NCBI GenBank assembly: GCA_964450645.1
Contig: CAYVEB010000046.1
Location: 1 to 8,339, forward strand
DNA from: JAKSPM01 sp964450645
Lineage (GTDB): Bacteria > Bacillota > Clostridia > Oscillospirales > Oscillospiraceae
DNA: 8,339 bases
Reading direction: 5' to 3'
Shown: positions 1-6,211 of the stretch, piece after piece
Numbering within the stretch: position 1 is the stretch's first letter
Layout: the number at the start of each line of letters is the position of its first letter
The notes under the pieces: model-generated
Databases searched by the model: none
Seen by the model: the letters and a program-made list of their open reading frames with translations, nothing else
Told to the model about the DNA's origin: nothing
Made by a program: the position numbers and the translations under genes

Positions 1-742
1 AGCCGTCGAGCGCCGCCTGAACCGCTGTGCCAATCGCAGTGATTCCGGCCAGAACCGCCGACGCCACGCAGCGCCTTGGAAACGACTGCGCCGTCGCCTG
101 ATAGACATATTCCCGCAGGGGATTGCCCCACCAGGCCATGCGGCACGCCGCCCACAGCGTCATGAAGCACGCAATCAGACCCGCCGTATAGGGGATAATC
201 ACGTAAAAGGTGTTTTTCAAGGCCGGCACGGGAATGCACCCGCCGACTACGCTGGCCGCCGCCATCGCGGCGCTGAATCCGAGACGGATCACCAAAGACC
301 TGCGCCAGGAGAGCTCGGACTCGTCAAAGCGGACATACCGCCCGGTATAAATGTACTCGCCGTTTGCGCCGCGTGTGATATGTTCCACTTTCGCGCGCCG
401 CCCGCGCAAGGGCCGCGTCCTTTCCGGCTTGGCGCTCACCGATTCAGCCCCAGACTCGTCATCCCCCGGCGCAGCCGACCCCGCCGGCTCAACCTCCAGC
501 CCGTCAGCCCTAGCCGGCTCAGCCTTCGGCCCGTCATCCCTCGCCGGCTCAACCTCCAGCCCGTCAGCCCTAGCCGGCTCAACCTCCGGCTCGTCAGCCC
601 TAGCCGATTCAGCCTTCGGCCCGTCAGCCCTAGCCGGCTCAACCTCCGGCTCGTCAGCCCTCGCCGATTCGGCCTTCGGCGCATCAACCTTTGGCGTATT
701 CGCACCCGGTTTGCCGGCGCACTGGAATTTAATTGGCTTCAC
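1..742 (-). CDS. Membrane protein with N-terminal decapeptide repeats, 3' end outside window
   Basis: The frame is open for 247 codons from a GTG at 742-740 to the window edge, so the C-terminus is missing. The start is chosen because AGGGGG (750-755 on the plus strand as CCCCCT) lies 7 nt upstream. Residues 22-87 are about 6.6 copies of a ten-residue unit of the type PEVEPARADG / PKAESARADE, rich in Ala, Glu, Asp and Pro. A basic linker follows (about 103-120), then a conserved-looking stretch YIYTGRYVRF (130-139). Three hydrophobic segments lie at roughly 149-170, 178-201 and 225-246. I infer an integral membrane protein with a disordered charged N-terminal tail. I do not recognise the family and assign no function. 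Other frames through the repeat are also open, but only because the 30 bp unit is a multiple of three; only this frame continues into plausible membrane sequence. It has its own promoter (869-897). Confidence 0.8.
   Translation of the reverse strand, partial: MKPIKFQCAGKPGANTPKVDAPKAESARADEPEVEPARADGPKAESARADEPEVEPARADGLEVEPARDDGPKAEPARADGLEVEPAGSAAPGDDESGAESVSAKPERTRPLRGRRAKVEHITRGANGEYIYTGRYVRFDESELSWRRSLVIRLGFSAAMAAASVVGGCIPVPALKNTFYVIIPYTAGLIACFMTLWAACRMAWWGNPLREYVYQATAQSFPRRCVASAVLAGITAIGTAVQAALDG
483..692 (-). repeat. 30 bp coding minisatellite, six full units plus one degenerate
   Basis: Units begin at 483, 513, 543, 573, 603, 633 and 663 on the plus strand, each starting GCCGGCTC or GCCGATTC and ending GTCAGCCCTA or a close variant. 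The last unit decays after about 690. Units at 573-602 and 633-662 are identical except for their final base, and 483-512 and 543-572 are identical. There is a partial 60 bp higher-order alternation (PEVEP / PKAES types). Because the unit is 30 bp, gain or loss of copies keeps the reading frame. Confidence 0.93.
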
Positions 743-868
743 GGCGGTTCCCCCTCGTTCGCCGCTGCTTTGGCAACGTAAATTTGACAGGTATATCCTA
801 TCATATTGGGGCCGGGACTGCAATATTAAAATCTTTCCAGCCGCCGCTTTCCAATGGGATTTAAACTT

Positions 869-897
869 ATTATATTGTGGAAAATAGCGCAAGTCAA
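869..897 (-). promoter_or_regulatory. Sigma-A promoter for the membrane protein gene
   Basis: On the minus strand TTGACT (892-897) and TATAAT (869-874) are separated by exactly 17 bp. Transcription would begin near 862, giving a 5' leader of about 120 nt before the GTG at 742. Confidence 0.82.
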
Positions 898-925
898 GTT
901 AATTTTTCATTTTTTAGGCCGCTGT

Positions 926-953
926 TTGACATTTCTCGGTTTACATCTATAAA
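926..953 (+). promoter_or_regulatory. Strong divergent promoter-like element with no recognised gene downstream
   Basis: TTGACA (926-931) and TATAAA (948-953) are separated by 16 bp on the plus strand. The element is back to back with the minus promoter; the two -35 boxes are 28 bp apart. It points into 960-1640, where I find no convincing protein gene. Confidence 0.55.
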
Positions 954-1265
954 TCATAAAAATCCTATGGCAATTTTGTTCAATTTTGCAAATTTTTTAG
1001 TCCGGTCCGCATATTTTTTAAATTCAATTGCACCGTAACTGCTAATAGATTGTGCGTTTTACCGTTGCCTTTGGCCAGCGCCCCGGCCAGCGCACCATCC
1101 GCAAGGCGTATCCGCAGCAAAGCAGCCTTGCTTGGTTCCCTCCGCGGTAAAATCGGAGCGAATCCAGCATCTTGTGTTTTATCCTAATATATCCACAATA
1201 TATTGCTCTCCGACGGGCCGCCACTTTTTTCGCGGAAGATGGCGCGCCATATGGCAGAACAATAC

Positions 1266-1293
1266 TTGGGCCAGACCCTGCGGCCTGGCCCAA
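1266..1293. repeat. Inverted repeat, 9 bp stem
   Basis: TTGGGCCAG (1266-1274) and CTGGCCCAA (1285-1293) are perfect inverse complements around a 10 nt loop. Neither strand has a convincing T-tract after it, so I do not call a terminator. Confidence 0.75.
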
Positions 1294-1342
1294 ATCAAAA
1301 AAGCCTTTGTATAACTTGCATAACCGCGGCGTTTTATACGAA

Positions 1343-1389
1343 AATTCGATAAAAAGTAGACTTTGAAAAAGGGTACTTTTTATCGAATT
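1343..1389. repeat. Perfect 16 bp AT-rich inverted repeat
   Basis: AATTCGATAAAAAGTA (1343-1358) is perfectly complementary to 1374-1389, with a 15 nt loop. A related TTTTATACGAA (1332-1342) just upstream resembles the arm sequence TTTTTATCGAA, so three similar boxes occur within about 60 bp. This could be a cruciform or RNA hairpin, a protein-binding cluster, or the relic of a mobile element. Confidence 0.85.
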
Positions 1390-1402
1390 GCGCATAAGAC
1401 GG

Positions 1403-1428
1403 CCTTTTAGCGGCTGTCCGCTGAAAGG
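1403..1428. repeat. Hairpin, 11 bp stem with 4 nt loop
   Basis: CCTTTTAGCGG (1403-1413) pairs with CCGCTGAAAGG (1418-1428) with one T/G pair, closing the loop CTGT. Flanking GGCC on both sides can extend the stem with a small bulge. Confidence 0.7.
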
Positions 1429-1444
1429 GGCCGCGCAAAAACAC

Positions 1445-1500
1445 GGCCATTTTTAAGAAAAATGTCTTATTTTGCTATGCAAAAACATAGCAAAATGGCC
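1445..1500. repeat. Two adjacent hairpins with an alternative outer pairing
   Basis: Hairpin one is CATTTTT (1448-1454) with AAAAATG (1458-1464). Hairpin two is ATTTTGCTATG (1469-1479) with CATAGCAAAAT (1486-1496), 11 bp perfect. The outer arms GGCCATTTT (1445-1453) and AAAATGGCC (1492-1500) are also perfect complements and would break both inner stems at their edges. The segment can therefore fold in two competing ways. Confidence 0.75.
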
Positions 1501-1522
1501 ATGTCCGTCTCCGGCGGCACGG

Positions 1523-1563
1523 CCTAAAATTTAAGCGCATGGGGCGGGACGCCCCACATGCGC
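1523..1563 (-). terminator. Candidate terminator of the kinase operon
   Basis: In the minus direction, 1563-1550 and 1546-1535 form a 12 bp GC-rich stem (GCGCAT plus GGGGCG with their complements, 2 nt bulge, 3 nt loop). It is followed by TTAAATTTTA (1534-1525), a moderately U-rich tail. It lies 81 nt beyond the stop codon of the last kinase gene. The tail is not a pure T run, so efficiency may be partial. Confidence 0.5.
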
Positions 1564-1631
1564 ATAAAACTTCATGCGCATGTGGGGCATTTGCATCCAT
1601 TGTGGTGCGGCGCCAGCGCATGAAGTTTTAT
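1535..1631 (-). promoter_or_regulatory. Nested mutually exclusive hairpins, attenuator-like layout
   Basis: Four segments are seen in the minus direction. Segment 1 (1631-1616) pairs with segment 2 (1579-1564), 16 bp perfect. Part of segment 2 (1588-1574) pairs with segment 3 (1565-1551), 15 bp perfect. Segment 3 (1563-1550) also pairs with segment 4 (1546-1535), the candidate terminator stem. Pairings 1:2 and 3:4 can coexist; 2:3 excludes both. This is the topology of a transcription attenuator, but no leader peptide or ligand domain was recognised. A repeat-derived palindrome would look similar. Confidence 0.45.
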
Positions 1632-1643
1632 TGGAGAATCGTA

Positions 1644-3098
1644 TTACGCCTCGTCCGGCGTCCGCCTGGAAGCATAACCATAGGAATAGTCATACTTGGA
1701 ACCGTTGACGTAGCCTGTAGAGCCCTGCTGGCTGCCGTTGATCACCGCACCGATCAGCTTAACGCCGGTGGCGTAAAGCCCCTGGATGCTCTCGTAGATC
1801 TGATAGGTGCTCGCCATATCCTGGCGCACCACGTAGATCGCCGCGTCGGCGTATTTCGCCAGCGTTGCCGCGTCCGACAAGATGCCGGAGGGCGGCGTAT
1901 CGATCACAATATAATCCAATTGCTGGCGCAGCGTCGCCATCACATCCCCCATCCGCCGGGTGTCCAGCCAGCGCTGGGGATCGCTGACCGTCTGATCACC
2001 TGCCATCAGCAGCAGCGATGTGCCCGGAACCTCCTGAAGGCTGAACTGCTTGTTCTTTCCCATCAGCAGCTCCAGCAGTCCCTCCGACGGGGTGCCTATT
2101 TCCAAAGCCTCTTTCAGCGACTGATTGCGCAAATCGCCGTCGATCAGTATGACCCGATGTCCATCGGCGGCCAAAGACAGCGCCAAATTGGCCGAAACCG
2201 TACTCTTTCCCTCATAGGGGAGCGTACTGGTGACCAAAAGCACCTTGCAGCCGCCGCGCTCCGCCATCGCTTTCATGACCTTTACCCGGAGCATCCGCAC
2301 CGATTCCATAAAATCGGTGCCGACCCTCTCGTTTAAAATTGTCACGTGGCCATCGCTGTTCTTCCGGCGCCGCTTAAAGCGCACTTGGGGCAGATACGCC
2401 ATGCAAGGCAAATTGACAAGCCGCCGCAGATCCTCCGCCGTGTGAACCGTCTTGCGCATCATGGACATGACGAGCAAAATTACCAGGCCCAGGCAAACGC
2501 CGATCAACGCCCCGTACACGGTGGGCTTTACAATGTCGTACGTCTCGTTGGGCGCCGTCGGCAAGGTGGGGCTGTCGATAATGGTGATTTGGGTGTCGCC
2601 CAACACGGCCGGCGCGACCTGCGGATAGACCCGGATCACCGATTCCAGCAGCGCGTAGGCGTCCTCCGGCGTGCTGCTGGTGGCCGTGAGCAAAAACAGG
2701 CCCGAATCCGAAACCGAGGACACCTGGACGCTGCCGTTGATGGCGCTTACGCCAAGATCCTGCCGAATCAGGCGGGTCATCGTGTCGCTGTTGAGAATAT
2801 AGGGGAATGTCGCCAGCAGGCGTTCCGACGAAAAGCGGTAGCTCTCATAGCTATAGTTGAGCATATCCGTCGCGGAGGAGTAGTTGGCGCTGACCACAAA
2901 CACCACCCGGCTGGTATAGGTATATGGCCCGGGCGCGCGGTTGCTCCAGTAGCCGAGCCCGCCAAGCAGAATCGCAAGCGCTAGCGGTATCCAGAACAGG
3001 CGGCGAAGTGCGTCCAGAAAATTATGCAGCATAGCGCTCAAATCAATTGCGTCTGATTCCGGCTCCTCCGTCTTGATTTCATTCCTATGATCCTGCAT
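1644..3098 (-). CDS. Wzz-domain / BY-kinase fusion protein (CpsC-CpsD type), second kinase
   Basis: This 484-residue inner-membrane tyrosine autokinase belongs to the polysaccharide co-polymerase family. The N-terminal Wzz domain is bounded by membrane segments at about 34-50 and 195-214, with the proline-containing stretch SPTLPTAPN (176-184) before the second. The cytoplasmic ATPase shows an intact EX2RX2R oligomerisation motif (E265, R268, R271), Walker A TSTLPYEGKST (290-300, K298), Walker A' LIDGDLR (318-324) and Walker B YIVIDTPP (396-403, D400). The C-terminus carries tyrosines 463, 469, 471, 473 and 475, the expected autophosphorylation cluster. The ATG at 3098 is chosen over longer in-frame starts because AGAGGAG (3106-3112) sits 7 nt upstream; it overlaps the preceding gene by 14 bp, implying translational coupling. 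Firmicutes usually split these domains into CpsC and CpsD; here they are fused, as in proteobacterial Wzc. It probably regulates chain length or export of a surface glycan. Confidence 0.92.
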   Translation of the reverse strand: MQDHRNEIKTEEPESDAIDLSAMLHNFLDALRRLFWIPLALAILLGGLGYWSNRAPGPYTYTSRVVFVVSANYSSATDMLNYSYESYRFSSERLLATFPYILNSDTMTRLIRQDLGVSAINGSVQVSSVSDSGLFLLTATSSTPEDAYALLESVIRVYPQVAPAVLGDTQITIIDSPTLPTAPNETYDIVKPTVYGALIGVCLGLVILLVMSMMRKTVHTAEDLRRLVNLPCMAYLPQVRFKRRRKNSDGHVTILNERVGTDFMESVRMLRVKVMKAMAERGGCKVLLVTSTLPYEGKSTVSANLALSLAADGHRVILIDGDLRNQSLKEALEIGTPSEGLLELLMGKNKQFSLQEVPGTSLLLMAGDQTVSDPQRWLDTRRMGDVMATLRQQLDYIVIDTPPSGILSDAATLAKYADAAIYVVRQDMASTYQIYESIQGLYATGVKLIGAVINGSQQGSTGYVNGSKYDYSYGYASRRTPDEA

Positions 3099-4551
3099 GT
3101 GGCGTCTCCTCTCGTTTTGAATTGGAGGTGGTTTTGCCGTACCCGTAGCGTCTGCCGTAGCGCCCATACCCGTCATAACCGTAGCTCTTGCTGCGGCGGC
3201 GGAACGTACGCACGTCGTTCAAAACGCAACCCAGGAAGGTAGCGCTGCAGGCGTTCAGGGTGTCAATTACATCGTTAATCTGCGGGGCGGGCACGGTGTC
3301 CTGTTTGACCACCAGCACCGACGCGTCGCACAGATCACCCAAAACCTCGGAATCCGCGAAGAAAGCCATCGGCGGCGAGTCCACGATCACATAGTCGAAA
3401 TTTGCCCGCAAAGAGCGCATAACCGTTTTGGCCGTCTCCGACGACAGCAACTCTGTCGGCCGGTGCTTTCTGCCGGAGGCGTAGAGGGTGAACAGATTGT
3501 TCTGCTGATTATATTGCAGGGAGCCGAGCAATTCCTCCTTGGAGAACGCCTGTGTCAGCACAGTTCCTAAATCCTTGTCGGGCTGCACCGTGACCTCGAA
3601 GATCTTGTACTGGCTCGGCTTGCGCAAATCTGCGTCCACCAGCAGCACACGCGAATGTTTCTGGGCCAAAGAGAGCGCCAGATTGGCGGCCAGGGTCGAT
3701 TTCCCCTCGTTCTCGCTGCAGCTGCTGACCAGGAAAACCTTCTCCCCCCGGCTGTGCTGGGCGTGTTCGAGCTGCGTGCGGATGCGGTGGATCGTCTCGG
3801 CATAGTAAAACGAAACGGTAGGGTTGGTAATCAGCATATTCCGCTTGGCATCGGCCGCCTTCCCGCGGCCTTTTCTCTGGTGGTAAACGATGCCGAGGAT
3901 TTTGGCGTCGAGCTGATTGTGCGCGCCGGAAAGAGTCTGTACCGTGTCTGTCTGGAGGGCGAAAAACAGCAAAACCGCCAGCATCAAAAGCCCGCCTACA
4001 GGAGCCGCGCGGGCAAGCAGCTTGGTGCGAGACGCCGCGTTATCCGGCGAGGCCGGAATGGTCGGCCCGTTGATTACCCGCGTGGACGCCGCCACGCGGA
4101 CAAACGAGGCGTATTCCTCATAATTATTTGTAATTGCCAGGGCCGTGCGGAACGCAAGCTCCGGCGAATCGGCGGTAACCTGAAGCAAGATGATGTTGCT
4201 GTCCTCTGGAACGGTGACCGCGATGGTTGCGGGGAAATCCTGCTCATCATAGCCCAGTTCCTTGCTGACGCTGTTGCGCAGAACGTCGCTGCTCATCAGC
4301 TGGGACAGTTGCTCGGAAATGGTCGACGTGGCGGCGATTGTGCCGTACGTTTCGCCCAGGGTCGTCCGCGCGGTGATGGAAAAGGTAATGGTGCTGGTAT
4401 AGGTGGGCTGCATCAGCACGCTCTGCGCCGTATACACCAGCATCAAAGCGGTCGCAGCCGCCACAATGACCATCCATATCCGCCGCAGCAAATAGACCGT
4501 CACGCAGTACGCGTCATAATTGGATAGCTTGGTCGACTGGTTTTTGTCCAT
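3085..4551 (-). CDS. Wzz-domain / BY-kinase fusion protein (CpsC-CpsD type), first kinase
   Basis: This 488-residue protein has the same architecture as the next gene but is clearly diverged. Membrane segments lie at about 24-46 and 184-200, with an extracytoplasmic Wzz region between and the proline motif GPTIPASPDN (162-171) before the second. The kinase domain has Walker A SSCSENEGKST (276-286, K284), Walker A' LVDADLRKP (304-312) and Walker B YVIVDSPP (387-394, D391). The oligomerisation motif is altered: E252, H255, R258, that is EX2HX2R rather than EX2RX2R. The tail has six tyrosines in fifteen residues (457, 459, 462, 465, 469, 471) alternating with Gly and Arg. The ATG at 4551 has GGAGGT 5 nt upstream and lies 12 bp after the DUF5011 gene. 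By family knowledge ATP-dependent tyrosine autophosphorylation regulates capsule or exopolysaccharide assembly, reversed by the PHP phosphatase of this operon. The low similarity of the Wzz parts argues against a recent duplication. Confidence 0.92.
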   Translation of the reverse strand: MDKNQSTKLSNYDAYCVTVYLLRRIWMVIVAAATALMLVYTAQSVLMQPTYTSTITFSITARTTLGETYGTIAATSTISEQLSQLMSSDVLRNSVSKELGYDEQDFPATIAVTVPEDSNIILLQVTADSPELAFRTALAITNNYEEYASFVRVAASTRVINGPTIPASPDNAASRTKLLARAAPVGGLLMLAVLLFFALQTDTVQTLSGAHNQLDAKILGIVYHQRKGRGKAADAKRNMLITNPTVSFYYAETIHRIRTQLEHAQHSRGEKVFLVSSCSENEGKSTLAANLALSLAQKHSRVLLVDADLRKPSQYKIFEVTVQPDKDLGTVLTQAFSKEELLGSLQYNQQNNLFTLYASGRKHRPTELLSSETAKTVMRSLRANFDYVIVDSPPMAFFADSEVLGDLCDASVLVVKQDTVPAPQINDVIDTLNACSATFLGCVLNDVRTFRRRSKSYGYDGYGRYGRRYGYGKTTSNSKREETPHAGS

Positions 4552-4563
4552 GCCCTACCTCCA

Positions 4564-5388
4564 TCACTCAACGACCACGGTCAGGATCACTTGGTATTCC
4601 TGGCCCGTAGAACCGGTGTAGCTGTAATACGCCTCATAGACGCCGGTGGCAGTATAGTCAATATCGTCTGTAATCTCGACGTCCGACGCGGGAATCTCCT
4701 TCTCCGCCTCATTCGGGTCTCGCACATCCACGATGTACGATTCCAGATCCACCGGCTCATCCACGCCGGTATAGACCAGATACTCCGACAGCCTGATTCT
4801 CGGCGCCGTGGCGGAATCGTTGCGCAGTGTCACCGTCAGCGGCAGCGTAGCGGAGTCGCCCCGGCTGTTGCTGACCGCCACGCGGATTTGATAACTCTCC
4901 TCCCCCTCGCCCACCAGGTCCAGCATGGTCAGCTGGATGCGGTCGGTGAGGTCGCCGTCCAGCACGTCGGTAGCGCTCAGGCGGTCGAGCAGCGTGACTT
5001 TCTCCGAAAGCCCATAGATCAGCGGCCGGGAAAGGCGGAACCGCGGCCTTTCATAGTCGGTATAGCGCACCTCGCGAACCAGCGTGGCCGCGTTGGACGC
5101 CCGGTCGAACACCACATAGGTCACCTCCGCCGAGCGCGCGCCCGTCAGCTGGGAGACAGATTTGATCTGGATCTGATCCGTCAGGTCGCCGTCCACATCG
5201 TCCTGCGCGTGCAGGCCCTGCAGCAGTTCCTCCTCACCGGCGGAAACGCTGATCTCGATATAGTTGACATCACTGGTCAAAACGGGCGCCTGCGTATCCG
5301 CTTCCAGCGTGTTATAGACCAGCGTCAGCCCAAACGCAGCCGCTGAGAGCAAAAACAGGGTAATCAAAAAAATTTGTAGCTTCCTCAT
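4564..5388 (-). CDS. Membrane-anchored extracellular protein with DUF5011 / Ig-like domains
   Basis: The 274-residue protein has a short basic start (MRKLQ), a hydrophobic segment at about 6-25 and an otherwise extracytoplasmic body. There is no lipobox cysteine, so it is a signal-anchored or secreted protein rather than a lipoprotein. Two similar domains carry the hallmark DDVDGDLTDQIQI (63-75) and VLDGDLTDRIQL (142-153), typical of DUF5011 / bacterial Ig-like modules of the Cry22A-associated type. A third, weaker beta-rich domain spans about 195-274, ending in a YEAYYSYTG...VILTVVVE strand pattern. The ribosome site GGAG overlaps the stop region of the phosphatase gene (TAAGGAG), so the two are tightly coupled. 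Such domains usually act as surface spacers or binding modules. Its place between a phosphatase and two glycan-regulating kinases suggests a role at the export or assembly complex, but this is inference; no catalytic motif is visible. Confidence 0.82.
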   Translation of the reverse strand: MRKLQIFLITLFLLSAAAFGLTLVYNTLEADTQAPVLTSDVNYIEISVSAGEEELLQGLHAQDDVDGDLTDQIQIKSVSQLTGARSAEVTYVVFDRASNAATLVREVRYTDYERPRFRLSRPLIYGLSEKVTLLDRLSATDVLDGDLTDRIQLTMLDLVGEGEESYQIRVAVSNSRGDSATLPLTVTLRNDSATAPRIRLSEYLVYTGVDEPVDLESYIVDVRDPNEAEKEIPASDVEITDDIDYTATGVYEAYYSYTGSTGQEYQVILTVVVE

Positions 5389-5397
5389 GGCGTCTCC

Positions 5398-6141
5398 TTA
5401 ATCCCGATCCTTGTCCCCGGGAAGCGGGATCGACAAATTATTTAGGATTCGGCGCGGATTCTCCTCCAGCAGCAGCCGCACATACTCTGCGCGATACCGC
5501 TCTTGTAAAAAACCGGTTAACTCCGTCATATCCGTGGTGCGAACCCTGGGGCTGTGCGCATCGCTCGCCACCACATGGGCCAGACCATGGTTCAGCAACC
5601 ACAGCGAAGTCTGGTGAGCGCCTCTGCCCAACCTGCCAAGAATACTGCCTTTGTTGACCTGTAAAATATAACGGCTTTTAAACCAATGCGCCGCCAAAAA
5701 CGGATCGCGCTGCACAGCCTCATACCGCTCCGGATGAGCGATCACCGGAACCAGCCCGGCGTCCTCGATCTCCTCAAGCGCGAAGTCCATGCGCTCGGGC
5801 CGGTCATCGAAAAAAAATTCAACCAGCAGATACCGCGATCCGTTTAACGAGATATACTCCCCCTGCCGCAAAATCTGGGGCAAATTCTCCCGCACCAGCA
5901 GCTCGCTGCCGGGCGCGATGCGCACCGGGATCTTATAATATTGAAATACCTTGTCCAGCGCGTCAAACTTCCGCATCAAAAGCTCACGGTCCTGCGGAAG
6001 CTCCGGCAAATTGCAGTGCGGCGTGGCAACAATGCGCTCCACGCCGCTTTGGGCCGCGAGCCGACCCATCTCACACGAGGCCTCCAAATCCGGTGCGCCG
6101 TCGTCGACGCCGGGCATGATGTGACAGTGCAGGTCGATCAT
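5398..6141 (-). CDS. cpsB: CpsB/YwqE-family PHP protein-tyrosine phosphatase
   Basis: This 247-residue manganese-dependent phosphatase of the PHP superfamily removes phosphate from the tyrosine tails of BY-kinases. Metal-ligand motifs are all present: HCH (H5, H7) followed by PGVDDGA (10-16), TPH (H42), PGSE (E80), AHPERY (H136) and SDAH (D194, H196). Length and motif spacing match streptococcal CpsB and Bacillus YwqE. I chose the ATG at 6141 because AAGGAG (6151-6156) lies 9 nt upstream and the protein then begins MIDLHCH, the usual family start; a TTG eight codons earlier (6165) is in frame but lacks such a site. It is the first gene of the operon. Its stop codon overlaps the ribosome site of the DUF5011 gene, which starts 9 bp later. 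No signal peptide is present, so it acts in the cytoplasm, where both kinase tails lie. Confidence 0.94.
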   Translation of the reverse strand: MIDLHCHIMPGVDDGAPDLEASCEMGRLAAQSGVERIVATPHCNLPELPQDRELLMRKFDALDKVFQYYKIPVRIAPGSELLVRENLPQILRQGEYISLNGSRYLLVEFFFDDRPERMDFALEEIEDAGLVPVIAHPERYEAVQRDPFLAAHWFKSRYILQVNKGSILGRLGRGAHQTSLWLLNHGLAHVVASDAHSPRVRTTDMTELTGFLQERYRAEYVRLLLEENPRRILNNLSIPLPGDKDRD

Positions 6142-6173
6142 GCCAACACGCTCCTTCTGTGCCAAGCCAAAAT

Positions 6174-6183
6174 GTAACGTTAC
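6174..6183. promoter_or_regulatory. Perfect 10 bp palindrome GTAACGTTAC in the operon leader, possible operator
   Basis: GTAACGTTAC reads the same on both strands and lies about 20-30 nt downstream of the predicted start of transcription, between promoter and ribosome site. The central CG with flanking AA/TT resembles LacI-family operators. A roadblock-type repressor site is plausible but unproven. Confidence 0.4.
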
Positions 6184-6211
6184 GCTCTATCCGCTCCGCA
6201 TATTTTTTGTT

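Larger units (their letters stand above)
954..1643. other. Long gene-free, hairpin-rich intergenic region
   Basis: No reading frame here looks like protein. The longest (1395-1042, minus) starts inside an inverted repeat and has an erratic composition with no recognisable motif or good ribosome site. The interval starts AT-rich (about 954-1030) and becomes mixed. It then carries a series of inverted repeats from about 1101 to 1631, listed separately. A smaller 7 bp pair GCAAGGC / GCCTTGC lies at 1101-1107 and 1125-1131. The content fits a structured non-coding RNA, an intergenic palindromic element, or the relics of one. No transposase, tRNA or rRNA sequence is seen. Confidence 0.6.

Noticed and set aside
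483..692. CRISPR-like array of regular 30 bp repeats
   Set aside because: Units abut directly with no unique spacers, and they encode an in-frame peptide repeat.
351..887. Plus-strand open frames across the repeat region (178 and 133 residues) and a minus frame at 436-705
   Set aside because: They are open only because the 30 bp repeat keeps every frame free of stops. Their products are low-complexity, and the GTG-started minus frame alone runs on into membrane-protein sequence.
1042..1395. 117-residue minus-strand frame
   Set aside because: It begins inside a perfect inverted repeat, has no good ribosome site, and the protein has no domain-like pattern; it is more likely a chance frame in structured non-coding DNA.
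1539..2336. Long plus-strand frames opposite the kinases, phosphatase, DUF5011 and guaD genes
   Set aside because: All are antisense shadows of GC-rich genes with clear motifs on the minus strand; their products are rich in Arg, His and Gln without recognisable domains.
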